The translations under genes were made by a program, and so were the position numbers. Below are positions 16,411-24,423 of a stretch of DNA of 32,996 bases, one piece after another. The stretch comes from Dehalococcoidia bacterium (GTDB taxonomy: Bacteria; Chloroflexota; Dehalococcoidia; Lucifugimonadales; GCA-2717565): contig SHYH01000012.1 of assembly GCA_009692865.1 (NCBI GenBank), positions 1 to 32,996 on the forward strand, written 5' to 3'. The notes under the pieces were generated by a model, which saw nothing but the letters and a program-made list of their open reading frames with translations, was not told where the DNA came from and did no database searches. Within the stretch, counting starts at the first letter, position 1. Each line of letters opens with the position of its first letter.

Positions 16411-16555
16411 CCAGAGAGCCCTTTTGGTGGAAAGAGGAAAAGGAAGGAGGTAGCGTGGACTCTCATAGGGTCTACCTCGAGGAGATGAACACCCCCAGGC
16501 CGTCGATGTATTGTGGGCCCGTCGGTGGGCCCATGAGCAGGTTGCGGAAAACGGA

Positions 16556-16600
16556 TTCCTCGAAATGCGCCTGTAACATTTGAGGGGTATCATCGAGGAA
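16556..16600. promoter_or_regulatory. inverted repeat upstream of the LuxR-type regulator
   Basis: TTCCTCGA (16556-16563) and TCGAGGAA (16593-16600) form a perfect 8-bp inverted pair with a 29-bp gap, just ahead of the regulator gene at 16623. It could be an operator. This is inference from position only. Confidence 0.25.
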
Positions 16601-16622
16601 ACTCCCTTCGAAGGTGGTCCTG

Positions 16623-17027
16623 ATGCGGTTGTTGTTAGTGGAAGGCGATCTTGTCTGGCGAAGGAACCTGAAGCAGGCGCTGGAGTCCTTTGACAATGGG
16701 ATGATGGTGATCGAGGCCACCGCCGCCGAGGCGTTGACCTTTCTGCCTTGGGCTGCTGTGGATCTTCTGGTGGTGGGTCTGGGGGACCGGTCTGTTCAGG
16801 AGTCGGCGGTTGAGGGGCTACGACGGGGAAGCCACGGCGTTCCGCTGGTGCTGGTGTTCCCTGTCAAGGACGACACCTCTCTGTTTGGCGCCCTCACCCT
16901 CGGCGCATCTGCCTGCGTCTTCCGGGATACACCACCGGAGTATCTGGTCAGCATACTTCTTCGTGTCCTGGAGGGGGAGTACCCCATCCAGTACGACCTC
17001 CTCAGCCGAAGCGGCGTGGCTGCGTAG
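16623..17027 (+). pseudogene. NarL/LuxR-type response regulator, receiver-like half, ended by in-frame TAG
   Basis: From the ATG at 16623 (RBS GAAGGTGG) the first 120 residues have the receiver fold pattern: LLLVEGDLVWRRNLKQALES, then DLLVVGLGDRS, VPLVLVFPVKDD and LGASACVFRD. The phosphoacceptor Asp position is occupied by Gly (G52), and the usual DD pair is EGD, so this is a pseudo-receiver. After YDLLSRSGVAA the frame meets TAG (17025-17027), then continues in the same frame (VLLWFREH...) into a LuxR HTH. Relatives are one protein of about 220 aa, so this is a nonsense-split gene. Confidence 0.75.
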
Positions 17028-17054
17028 GTCCTCCTCTGGTTTCGGGAGCATGCG

Positions 17055-17465
17055 GTGGACATCCCGAGCCCCACGACCCGCTCACCCCTCTCGCCCCTCT
17101 CGCCCCGAGAGCGCCGCATCATGGAGTATGTGGCCCACGGCCACTCCAACAAGGAGACCGGCAATCGGCTGGGGGTGACGGAGCAGACGGTGAAGAACCA
17201 GGTCTCCACCATCCTGCGCAAGGTGCAGGCGAGGGACCGGGCCCAGGCCGCAGTCATGGCGGTGGCCAACGGGTGGGTTACCCTGGCGCCTGAGGACGCC
17301 CCTCCGGTCTCTCTTCCAGTGATTCGGCCAGACGCTCCACCAGAGTCGGGTCGAAGAGGGAGCCGGCCCCCCCCCGCTCATCCTAACAAGGGCCTCCTTC
17401 CGGGAAAGAGGTCCACTCCCTGGCACGCCGTAGGCCAGGTCCAGGTAAGCGTCCATCACGCGTAG
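17055..17465 (+). pseudogene. LuxR-type HTH half of the same regulator
   Basis: It is in the same frame as the receiver half at 16623-17027, nine codons past the TAG. LSPRERRIMEYVAHGHSNKE then GVTEQTVKNQVSTILRKVQA is a full GerE/LuxR helix-turn-helix, ending in AAVMAVANGWV, where family members normally stop. Here the frame runs on for about 60 residues of low-complexity sequence antisense to the HD-GYP gene, so the original stop may also be lost. The GTG at 17055 has no clear RBS, and independent expression is doubtful. Confidence 0.65.
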
Positions 17466-17759
17466 CGCCCTGGCCAGGAAGGGGATCGCATCCCCCGCGA
17501 GCCCGTCTGGGAACCCTGACCCGTCGAAGCTCTCATGGTGGTGCAGGGCGGCCAGGACAACCTCCTGGGAGCTTCCCATCTGTTGCAGCGAGGCGGCGCT
17601 ATCCACGGGGTGCTGGCGCCACTTCGGCAACTCCTCCTGGGAGGGGGAGAGGCCGGGGCGAGGCGCCCGGGCCAGGCCCACGTCGTGGAGGAGGGTGGCT
17701 TCTACGCGCACCTGATGAGACAGAGCGGTGGACTGGGCCAGGGCTTCCACCAGCTCCAC
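17082..17759 (-). pseudogene. HD-GYP domain fragment of a broken receiver-GAF-HD-GYP regulator
   Basis: The frame carries EATLLHDVGLARAP (the HD motif), HPVDSAASL, LAALHHHESFDGSGFPDGLAGD (the HHE..DGSGxP GYP signature) and ARALRVMDAYLDLAY. HD-GYP domains hydrolyse cyclic di-GMP. After VRMSGGG the frame goes wrong inside a run of nine G (plus strand C 17367-17375). Shifted by one, it reads GSLFDPTLVERLAESLEE and stops at 17278-17280, as an intact HD-GYP protein would. Upstream, the same frame continues through three TAG codons into the GAF part, so the GTG at 17759 is not a true start. Confidence 0.7.
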
Positions 17760-18023
17760 GGCTCTGGCGGCGCGGCCATGGCGGGCGCTGGAGCGCAGGT
17801 TTACTGCCTCCCCAAAGGCGTTCCAAGTTAGCTCCAGCCGTTGCTGTAGAGAGCGAACCTCTTCAGCCTGCCTGTCCAGGGTCTAGCGCAGGTGCAGGAC
17901 CTCCGGCCCTTGCGTCTGGGCCGCGGCCTGCTCCTGGTCCGCTCGATTGCTTACTTCCAGCAGGGCGTTGGCTTGAAGGGATGCGCTCAAGGCCAGGGCG
18001 CCCACTGCGGCCTAGGCGGTGGC

Positions 18024-18563
18024 CTACTCCAGGTCTTTGAGGGTGAAGGGCGGGGCATCGACGTCTCGGCCCAGCAACAGGACCCCAAGGCGGTCCCGGG
18101 GCCCTTGGAGGGGGATACCCATGAGGGAGCCGATATCGTGCCGTGCCAGGACCTCGTGCAGGCCGGGCTGGCGGCTTTTGGCCCCAAGCAGCAGGGGGGC
18201 TTCTCCTCCGCCCGCAGCGCTGCGGAGGATGACCCTGAGATCGTCCGTCAAAAGGCGGGTGTTCCGAGGGAACCCCTGGACCGCGGCCGTTCGCATCTCC
18301 TGCTTTTCCCTCAAGAGAACGAGCCCTTTGCCGGCCTGGAGCTCCCTTCGCAGCATCTCCAGAAGCCCCTCGGCCACCGTCTCAGGTTGCGCGCCTCCCT
18401 GGACGGCCTGGGCGATGGCGCGAAGGCGGGAAAGGGCCTGAAGCCTTTGCTGCTCCCGCAGGGCCTGGACTCGCTCCAGAGTAGCGGTGACCGTCTTGAG
18501 GAGGTCTGCAGAGGTCACTGGCTTCAGGATGAATCCATGGGCCCCCAGCTCCATGGCGGCCAT
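18024..18563 (-). pseudogene. receiver end plus GAF-like domain, middle fragment of the broken regulator
   Basis: It begins MAAMELGAHGFILKPVTSADLL, the last part of a receiver domain including the conserved KP. A coiled helix (LLKTVTATLERVQALREQQR) follows, then a GAF-like region (AEGLLEMLRRELQAGKGLVLL, later IGSLMGIPLQGPRDRLGVLLL). It halts at TAG 18024-18026; further in-frame TAGs lie at 18012-18014 and 17883-17885 before the HD-GYP part. In each case glutamine (CAG) would fit the context, suggesting C-to-T decay. The receiver start is in another frame, joined at the inverted repeat 18537-18579. Confidence 0.65.
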
Positions 18564-18826
18564 GGAGCTGGGGGCCCATAGCCTGTGATGATTAACCTTC
18601 CGCAGGCGGGGTCCAGGCGATGAGTGGCCGCTAAGAACTGGAGGCCGCTCATCCCCGGCAGTCGTAGATCAGTGAGAAGGAGATTATAGGGACGCTGGCC
18701 AATTTTGGCCAGCCCCTCATCGGCCGAGCCCGCCTGGTCCACCTGGTAGCCGGCGAGGCTGAGCACCCCTGCGAGGAGCTCTCTTACCGGCGCCTCGTCG
18801 TCGACGATAAGGACTCGCTCTTTCAT
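18524..18826 (-). pseudogene. response-regulator receiver domain, N-terminal fragment
   Basis: From the ATG at 18824-18826 the sequence reads MKERVLIVDDEAPVRELLAG, then LLLTDLRLPGMSGLQFL with phosphoacceptor D53, and RLIITGY with the conserved Thr. This is an intact, phosphorylatable receiver up to about residue 83. The frame is then lost in the 43-bp inverted repeat (18537-18579) and ends at a TGA. The next frame resumes with ELGAHGFILKPV. The whole original gene would have run from 18826 to 17278 as receiver-GAF-HD-GYP, a c-di-GMP phosphodiesterase-type response regulator. Confidence 0.7.
18537..18579. repeat. 43-bp inverted repeat with 20-bp perfect arms inside a coding region
   Basis: Arm ATGGGCCCCCAGCTCCATGG (18537-18556) and its exact complement (18560-18579) are separated by only CGG. 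It sits exactly where the receiver reading frame breaks. The distal arm encodes the expected MELGAHG; the other arm encodes residues unlike any receiver. Confidence 0.9.
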
Positions 18827-18969
18827 CGGGTGGGCCGTCGCTTTCCTTGGACCGATGGGTGTAGTTGCAAGAGCTTTGCGTGGGCGGCCATGGACCTCAC
18901 AGGCCACTCTTCTAGCATAGAGGGCCGTGGATGGCTTTCCCTGGCTTTAGAGGTGGTGTGCCGGCTTTG

Positions 18970-18998
18970 TTGACAAGGGGCTCTTTCAGGAGAACAAT
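18970..18998 (+). promoter_or_regulatory. promoter for the VOC-family gene
   Basis: A consensus TTGACA (18970-18975), 17-bp spacer and AACAAT (18993-18998) lie 30 bp before the ATG at 19028, which has its own GAGGAGG. Apart from this, the 200-bp gap between the divergent receiver and VOC genes holds nothing I can identify. Confidence 0.6.
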
Positions 18999-19027
18999 GG
19001 GGGCACCTTAGCCCCTGAGGAGGAATT

Positions 19028-19252
19028 ATGCTGCAAAGCATTCGACTCTTCTCGGTAGCCGTGGCGGACCTGGAGGCAGCCACCCAACATTACCAGCAGC
19101 TCTTCGGTCTTCAAGTGATGGCTGCACCTCGCGACACTCGCTTTGGATTCAAGTCCGTTACCCTGGGCAACAGTACGGAGGGGTTCATCGAGCTGATCCA
19201 ACCCGTGGATGCCAAGAGGCCCCTGGCGCGATTCATGCGCGAGCGCGCCTAG
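19028..19252 (+). pseudogene. VOC/glyoxalase-fold protein, N-terminal half, ended by in-frame TAG
   Basis: The ATG at 19028 follows GAGGAGG. LQSIRLFSVAVADLEAATQH then YYQQLFG-like QHYQQLFGLQV, and later GFIELIQPVD, form the first beta-alpha-beta-beta-beta module of the vicinal oxygen chelate superfamily, closest in style to methylmalonyl-CoA epimerase-like proteins. TAG at 19250-19252 interrupts it; the same frame continues PSNPQGEGVYMLNIEVDD into the second module. An intact version would be about 146 aa. Confidence 0.7.
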
Positions 19253-19282
19253 CCCTCCAATCCCCAAGGTGAGGGCGTCTAT

Positions 19283-19468
19283 ATGCTGAACATCGAGGTG
19301 GACGATGTGGGGGAGGCGTCCCGGAGGGTGGCGCAGCATGGGGGACGCGTCATCCGCCAGGAAGGGATGTCCAATGCGGTGTGGGTGCATCCTACCAGCG
19401 CCCATTTCGCCTTCATCGAGCTGAACCAGCCCCAGCGGGAGCCTTCGTCCACCAGGGAAAGCAGCTAA
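19283..19468 (+). pseudogene. VOC/glyoxalase-fold protein, C-terminal half
   Basis: It continues the frame of 19028-19252 after the TAG. MLNIEVDDVGEASRRVAQHG, then WVHPTSAHFAFIELNQ, is the second VOC module, the family's late metal-ligand Glu corresponding to FIELNQ. The ATG at 19283 has no proper RBS. It ends in TAA 10 nt before the possible TTG start of the MFS gene. Confidence 0.65.
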
Positions 19469-19478
19469 GTACAGAGCC

Positions 19479-20768
19479 TTGCAAAACCAGAGACCCGCCC
19501 ACGATCCTCCAGGGGCAGCAGGAGCCTCCACTCCCCCAGTGGAACGTCAGCCAGGCTACGCCTGGGCGGTCATGGCCAACCTCTGGGCCATGGACCTGAT
19601 GACGCCCATGGTGTTTTTCTCTCTGGGAGTCCTTCTTCCCGTCTGGCGGAGCGACCTGGGGGTGACGCCCTTTCAGGCAGGCCTTCTGGGCTCCTCGGGG
19701 TTCCTGGGCTTTGGGTTGATGGCCCTGCCGGCCAGTATCTGGCTCACCCGGTACAATCCGCGACTGGTGACCCTTGTGTGTGCCCTGGGGATGGCGGGAA
19801 GCGTGGTGGCTCAGGCGCTGGCTCCCAATGTGGGAGTCCTTCTTGTGGGGCGCTTTGTCTTTGTACTCCTGGCCGTCAGCCGAATCCAGATGCAGGTCAT
19901 CTTTATCCAGCAGTGGTTCCGGCCTCAACTGTACCCCACAGTTAACAGCCTGGACTTCGGGAACCGGTCCTTGGGGCAGGCACTGGGCACCGCTGCAGTG
20001 CCTGCCCTTATTCTCTTCCTGGGGAGCTGGCGCAGCTTCTATTGGATTGTGGCAGGCTTTCTCATAGGTGTCTCTCTGGTGTGGACTCTGGTGGGCCGAG
20101 AGCGGCACAGCCCCGTCAAGGAAGGGGGGCCGCCGCCCCAGGTGGGAAGCCCCGCGCGGGTGCTCTTGCGCCACAAGAGTCTGTGGATTCTCTCGGGGTC
20201 GCAGATCGGCGCGGCTATGGCCTTCGCCACTTTTGCCACCTTCTTCCCCACCTACGCCCTGGACCGCCTGGGGCTCCCCCTCGCCACGGTGGGCCTCCTG
20301 GTAGGCGTCTCCCCTATCGGCTCCATCCTGGGGGCCCTGCTGGCAGGCCCCCTTTCGCAGCTCATGGGTCGCCGGAAGCCCTTTATCTGGGTTCCCGGGT
20401 TGCTGCTGCCCGTTATCTACCTGGCGCTGCTGCGAACAGACAACCTGGCCCTGCTGGTGCTGCTTCTCTTTGTGAGCGGGGCCTTGGCCATGGTGGTTTC
20501 GCCCGTGCTCACTACCGTTGTCCTGGATATGAAGGTGGCCCCCAGGGAGGTGGCGGTGGCTGTGGGTCTGACTCGAACCCTCTTTCCCCTGGGCGCCACC
20601 TTGGGGCCTTTAATCGTGGGGGCTCTTCAGCAGAGCACCGGCTCCCTTTTGCTGGGCATGAGCATCATGGCCCCCATGGCGTTGAGCCTCTTTGTCGGGG
20701 GCATACTTCTGCCCGAGACGGGCCCCAAGGCCACCCAGGCGCCTAGAGCTCGGAGGACGCCTTTGTAA
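19479..20768 (+). CDS. major facilitator superfamily transporter
   Basis: 429 aa with about 12 hydrophobic segments, such as PMVFFSLGVLLPVW and LLVGVSPIGSILGALLAGPL. The central loop GRERHSPVKEGGPPPQVG separates two six-helix halves. MGRRKPF in the second half is the usual basic loop motif of the superfamily. The TTG at 19479 is the longest start. A GTG at 19539, shortly before the first transmembrane segment, is about as likely, and neither has a strong RBS. The substrate cannot be read from the sequence. The gene follows the broken VOC gene closely and may share its promoter. Confidence 0.85.
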   Translation: MQNQRPAHDPPGAAGASTPPVERQPGYAWAVMANLWAMDLMTPMVFFSLGVLLPVWRSDLGVTPFQAGLLGSSGFLGFGLMALPASIWLTRYNPRLVTLVCALGMAGSVVAQALAPNVGVLLVGRFVFVLLAVSRIQMQVIFIQQWFRPQLYPTVNSLDFGNRSLGQALGTAAVPALILFLGSWRSFYWIVAGFLIGVSLVWTLVGRERHSPVKEGGPPPQVGSPARVLLRHKSLWILSGSQIGAAMAFATFATFFPTYALDRLGLPLATVGLLVGVSPIGSILGALLAGPLSQLMGRRKPFIWVPGLLLPVIYLALLRTDNLALLVLLLFVSGALAMVVSPVLTTVVLDMKVAPREVAVAVGLTRTLFPLGATLGPLIVGALQQSTGSLLLGMSIMAPMALSLFVGGILLPETGPKATQAPRARRTPL

Positions 20769-20814
20769 TACTTCTTGGGGGAAGTCCCGCTTGAGCCACC
20801 AATTCAGCTTTGGG

Positions 20815-20888
20815 GCAGGTTCTTTCAGAGAGGTGTGGGGAACCCTTTCTTGCAAGAAAGGGTTCCCCAGAAGCCCTTCCTAAAGAAC
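20815..20888 (-). repeat. 74-bp palindromic element, family A copy 2
   Basis: This is the inverted copy of the element at 11146-11219, with six mismatches in 74 positions by hand alignment. The central palindrome covers 20836-20869. It lies between the MFS gene and the glutaredoxin-like gene. Confidence 0.8.
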
Positions 20889-20947
20889 GCTCACTCTCTT
20901 CTCGGCCAAGAAGGGATCCAGGAGCAGACGAGTCAAAGGAGAGGGCG

Positions 20948-21205
20948 ATGACTCAGGTCCAGATCCAGGTCCAGGTGTTTGGAGCTTCCTGGTGCTCCGA
21001 TACCCTTCGAGCCCGGCGGTTCCTCAGCCGGCACCAGATCCCCTATGGGTGGCATGACATTGACAGGGACGAGGAGGCTCGGGCTTACGTCTTGCAGGTC
21101 AACCGCGGCAGAGCGACCATCCCAACCATCCGCTTCCCCGACGGCGCCATTCTGGTGGAGCCCAGCGATGAGGAGCTGGCCCAGAAGCTAGGTGTTGTGT
21201 CTTAA
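20948..21205 (+). CDS. glutaredoxin-like (mycoredoxin-type) protein
   Basis: 85 aa with AAAGGAG before the ATG at 20948. The fold signature is VQVFGASWCSDTLRARRFLS with the redox site C16-S-D-T, a monothiol form of the CxxC. GRATIPTIRFPDGAILVEPS (cis-Pro strand) and a final helix EELAQKLGV follow. In mycoredoxin-like proteins this domain reduces mixed disulfides; here the second cysteine is absent, so a monothiol mechanism is expected. It converges with the UDP-glucose dehydrogenase gene. Confidence 0.85.
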   Translation: MTQVQIQVQVFGASWCSDTLRARRFLSRHQIPYGWHDIDRDEEARAYVLQVNRGRATIPTIRFPDGAILVEPSDEELAQKLGVVS

Positions 21206-21226
21206 CCCAGCGTTTTGCAGAGCATT

Positions 21227-21246
21227 GCCTGCCCGTGGGGGCGGGC
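21227..21246. terminator. hairpin between converging genes
   Basis: GCCTGCCC (21227-21234) pairs with GGGCGGGC (21239-21246) across a GTGG loop, one pair being G-T. It fills the 43-bp gap between the two converging genes and could end both transcripts, though no T-run follows on either side. Confidence 0.4.
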
Positions 21247-21248
21247 GC

Positions 21249-22541
21249 CTATCTTCCGATGCCGTAGTACTGGAACCCTAAGGCTCGCATCTGGCCGGGG
21301 TCGTAGATGTTGCGGCCGTCCACCACCACCCGCCCTTTCATGCACGCCTTGAGGCGCTTCATGTCCAGGTTCTTGAAGGCCTTCCACTCGGTCAGGAGCA
21401 CCACTGCGTCGGCGGCCTTGGCGGCGTCGTAGGCATCGGCGCTGTACTGTACACTCTCGCCAAAGACGGTCTTGGCCCTGGGAAGGGCTACGGGGTCGTA
21501 GGCCCGCACCGATGCGCCTTCTTGGAGCAGCCACTCCACGATGTCAACTGAGGGGGCCTCCCGCATGTCGTCGGTGTTGGGCTTGAAGGAGAGGCCCAGC
21601 ACACCGATGACGCGGCCCTTGAGGGAGCCGAGGGCGTCGCTGAGCTTGTTCATCAGGCGGAGGCGCTGCTCCCGGTTGATGCGGGCTACTTCCTTGAGCA
21701 GTTGGAAATCGTAGCCCACATCCTCCGCGATCTTGACAAAGGCCGAGATGTCCTTGGGGAAGCAGGAGCCCCCGTACCCCACCCCCGCCGCCAGGAACTC
21801 CTGGCCGATGCGGGGGTCCAACCCGATGCCCTTGGCCACCTGGGTTACGTCGGCGCCTACCTGCTCGCAGATAATGGAGAGGGCGTTGACATAGGAGATT
21901 TTCATGGCCAGGAAGCAGTTGGCGGCGTGCTTGATGAGTTCGGCGCTCTTGATGTCGGCGACCAGTATGGGGGCGTCGAGGGGCTCGAACAGTTGCCTCA
22001 GCACCTTCTCGGCCCGTGGGCTCTCGACTCCTATCACCACCCTGGTGGGCTGGAGAAAGTCCTGGATGGCCGCGCCTTCGCGGAGAAACTCGGGGACCGA
22101 GGCCACGTCGAACTCAACCCCCGAGCGTGCCTTGTCCTGGATGAGATCCTTCAGCCATTGCCCTGTCCCCACGGGGACGGTGCTCTTCTCCACCACCACC
22201 GCGTACCCCTCCAAGGACGCCGCCACCTCGGTGGCTACCTCGTGGACGCTGGAGAGGTTGGCGGAGCCGTCGTTGTTGGGGGGTGTCCCCACGGTGATGA
22301 AGATGACCTCCGCGTCCTTTACCGCCTGGCTTATGCTCGTGGTGAAGCGGAGTCTCCCCTGGGAGGCGTTCTCCTGGATCAACTCTTGTAGCCCAGGTTC
22401 AAAGAAGTCCAGGTGGGCCTTCTGGAGCTTCCGCACCTTGGTGAGGTCCTTGTCAACGCTGATGATCTGGTGGCCCATCTTGGCGAAAGAAGCGCCAGTC
22501 ACGAGCCCTACAACTCCGCAACCGATGACTGCAAGCCGCAT
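21249..22541 (-). CDS. UDP-glucose 6-dehydrogenase family
   Basis: 430 aa from an ATG preceded by GAGG. The N-terminal NAD fold is MRLAVIGCGVVGLVTGASFA. VEKSTVPVGTG, KHAANCFLAMKISYVNA and the catalytic GVGYGGSCFPKD (C260) follow. The C-terminal domain reads GLSFKPNTDDMREAPS. The enzyme oxidises UDP-glucose to UDP-glucuronate. Related UDP-sugar dehydrogenases (for example of UDP-N-acetylmannosamine) share these motifs, but length and overall pattern fit Ugd best. It suggests glucuronate-containing surface polysaccharide, in keeping with the DUF2723 gene next door. Confidence 0.9.
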   Translation of the reverse strand: MRLAVIGCGVVGLVTGASFAKMGHQIISVDKDLTKVRKLQKAHLDFFEPGLQELIQENASQGRLRFTTSISQAVKDAEVIFITVGTPPNNDGSANLSSVHEVATEVAASLEGYAVVVEKSTVPVGTGQWLKDLIQDKARSGVEFDVASVPEFLREGAAIQDFLQPTRVVIGVESPRAEKVLRQLFEPLDAPILVADIKSAELIKHAANCFLAMKISYVNALSIICEQVGADVTQVAKGIGLDPRIGQEFLAAGVGYGGSCFPKDISAFVKIAEDVGYDFQLLKEVARINREQRLRLMNKLSDALGSLKGRVIGVLGLSFKPNTDDMREAPSVDIVEWLLQEGASVRAYDPVALPRAKTVFGESVQYSADAYDAAKAADAVVLLTEWKAFKNLDMKRLKACMKGRVVVDGRNIYDPGQMRALGFQYYGIGR

Positions 22542-22579
22542 GCGTTACCTCGGCTCCGAGGGCCAAAACTGCGTAGGAC

Positions 22580-22585
22580 AGTATA
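22580..22585 (-). promoter_or_regulatory. possible -10 element for the UDP-glucose dehydrogenase gene
   Basis: TATACT on the minus strand lies about 40 nt before the ATG at 22541. No good -35 is apparent. Confidence 0.35.
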
Positions 22586-22703
22586 CCACGAGAGGCTGGA
22601 CATGGGGAGCGGGACTCTTCCTTCTTCATGGAGTCAGGGGTAGGATGAAGCCTAGTTCCTCGGGCTGCTGGGGGCATCAACTCCAGCCGTGGGAGAGGGG
22701 CCT

Positions 22704-24323
22704 GTGAGAGGTATCCGCTTTCCGGTTCGTGGTCTGGTGGGCCTGGGGGTCTTTGGCCTCTCCCTTGCCCTTTACATGGCTACTGCGGCTCCCGGCCTCA
22801 CCTGGCGCAACGATAGCGCCGACGGCGGAGAGCTGGCCGCCGCAGCCTGGACGCTGGGCGTGGCGCATCCCACCGGATACCCTACCTATTTGTTGCTGGC
22901 ACGGGGGTTTGCGGCCTTGCTGCCGTGGTTGGACGTGGCGTACCGACTGAGCCTGTTCTCCGCCATCGCTGCTGCCCTGAGCGCGTTTCTGATCTTTCTC
23001 CTCCTGGAGCGGGTGCTGGCCCGTCTGGGCTCTCCAGGGTCGCCCCAAACGTTGAGGTACGGCGTGGCCGGTGTCTCCGCCGTGACCATCGCCGCCTCCC
23101 CGTTGTTATGGTCCCAAGCTACTGTGACAGAGGTGTACGCCCTGAACGCCCTCTTCTTCGTAGCGGTGGCGGCCCTCTCGTGGGAGCTCTTGGATAACCC
23201 ACGGGTTGAGGCAGCGACAGAAGCGCCATCCCTTTCTACTGCTCCTCGGCTGTCCGCCTTACCGGCCTCGGGGTTGGCCGCAAGGGGAAGGCTGCCGCTG
23301 GCAGCTCTTCTTCTTGGCCTGGGCATGGGCAACCACGTTATTTTGGGGTTTTTGGCGCCGGTTCTCGCGTGGCTGTACTTCACGCCTTCGTATAGGAGGT
23401 GGCGCCTGTCCCTGCTGCTCATCGCCTGCTTTGCAGTGGGCCTGGGAGTCTACCTGTACCTTCCCCTGCGGGCTGCGGCTGGGCCTCCCATCAACTGGAG
23501 CCAGGCCAACACCTGGGAGGGGTTCTGGTGGTTGGTGTCCGGGGACCCTTACCGCAGGTTTGTTGTCGACGTTAGCCAGGCAGAGCTTTTTCGGCGGGTC
23601 GTGGACTGGGCGGGGCTTCTAGTGGAGCAGTTTACCCTGGTAGGGGTAGGGGTGGGGTTTCTGGGGCTCTGGTTTCTCCTGGAGCGGTGGTCGCGGCTGC
23701 TGTGGGCCACCCTAGCCTTGGGCTTGGCCTACAGTGTGTACGCCATCGGCTATGGGTCCCGTGACTCCTATGTGTACCTCATCCCCTTCTTCATCCTCTT
23801 TGGCCTGTGGATGGGGGTGGGCTGGTGGGGCCTGTTCACCCAGGTCCTTCGATCTTCTCAGTGGGCCGCTGGGGGTCTCATCGTTCTTATGGCCGGGGTC
23901 CCCCTGTTCAACGTGGCGGCCAACTACGACCACCTGGACCTCTCGAAGGACGTGGAGGCCAGGGAGTTCGCCGCTGGGGTGTTCCGAGAGGCGCCGGATG
24001 GGAGCCTGGTGCTGGCGAACAGTGACGCCCACGTGTTCTCTCTCTGGTACCAGCGGTACGTGGAGGAGCCTGACTCCCGGGTCGTGGTGGTGGCGACGCC
24101 GCTTTTGCAGTTCCAATGGTACTGGGACCAACTGCGCCGGCTCTCCCCAGCGCAGGTTCCCTCCCAGGACCCTGGATCGTGGGAGGGCAGGATGCTCGCC
24201 CTGGTGGAGGCAAACCAGGCCAAGGGTGGGGTGTACCTCACGTATGAGGAGGCCACGGTGAAGGAGCGCTATCCGTTGGTCCCCCAGGGTACGCTGTTCC
24301 GGGTGGGTGCGCCTGAGGGCTGA
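22704..24323 (+). CDS. DUF2723 family integral membrane protein, probable glycosyltransferase
   Basis: 539 aa from the GTG at 22704, five bases after GGAGAGG; a GTG at 22689 is the alternative. The first transmembrane segment (LGVFGLSLALYMATAAPGLT) is followed by WRNDSADGGELAAAAWTLGV and HPTGYPTYLLLARGFA. This is the conserved first loop of DUF2723, a GT-C-like family related to protein O-mannosyltransferases. About ten hydrophobic segments lie between residues 10 and 410. The last 140 residues are a soluble domain (VLANSDAHVFSLWYQRYVEE). The likely role is transfer of a lipid-linked sugar outside the membrane; the acceptor is unknown. Confidence 0.85.
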   Translation: MRGIRFPVRGLVGLGVFGLSLALYMATAAPGLTWRNDSADGGELAAAAWTLGVAHPTGYPTYLLLARGFAALLPWLDVAYRLSLFSAIAAALSAFLIFLLLERVLARLGSPGSPQTLRYGVAGVSAVTIAASPLLWSQATVTEVYALNALFFVAVAALSWELLDNPRVEAATEAPSLSTAPRLSALPASGLAARGRLPLAALLLGLGMGNHVILGFLAPVLAWLYFTPSYRRWRLSLLLIACFAVGLGVYLYLPLRAAAGPPINWSQANTWEGFWWLVSGDPYRRFVVDVSQAELFRRVVDWAGLLVEQFTLVGVGVGFLGLWFLLERWSRLLWATLALGLAYSVYAIGYGSRDSYVYLIPFFILFGLWMGVGWWGLFTQVLRSSQWAAGGLIVLMAGVPLFNVAANYDHLDLSKDVEAREFAAGVFREAPDGSLVLANSDAHVFSLWYQRYVEEPDSRVVVVATPLLQFQWYWDQLRRLSPAQVPSQDPGSWEGRMLALVEANQAKGGVYLTYEEATVKERYPLVPQGTLFRVGAPEG

Positions 24324-24423
24324 TGGAGTGGCGAGGCGTGATGCAGGCAGAGGGTGCTTGTGTGAGACAGCATGAAGGGTCGCGTCACAGGAATCTGCAT
24401 CTATCCCAGGATTGGCTCCGACA

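Noticed and set aside
16623-19468. Genome-wide reassignment of TAG to glutamine
   Set aside because: Intact genes with normal C-termini end in TAG (ybaB, dapB, asd, dapA, purA, the 195-aa gene, the small gene before tsaD, the zinc-binding protein), so TAG works as an ordinary stop here.
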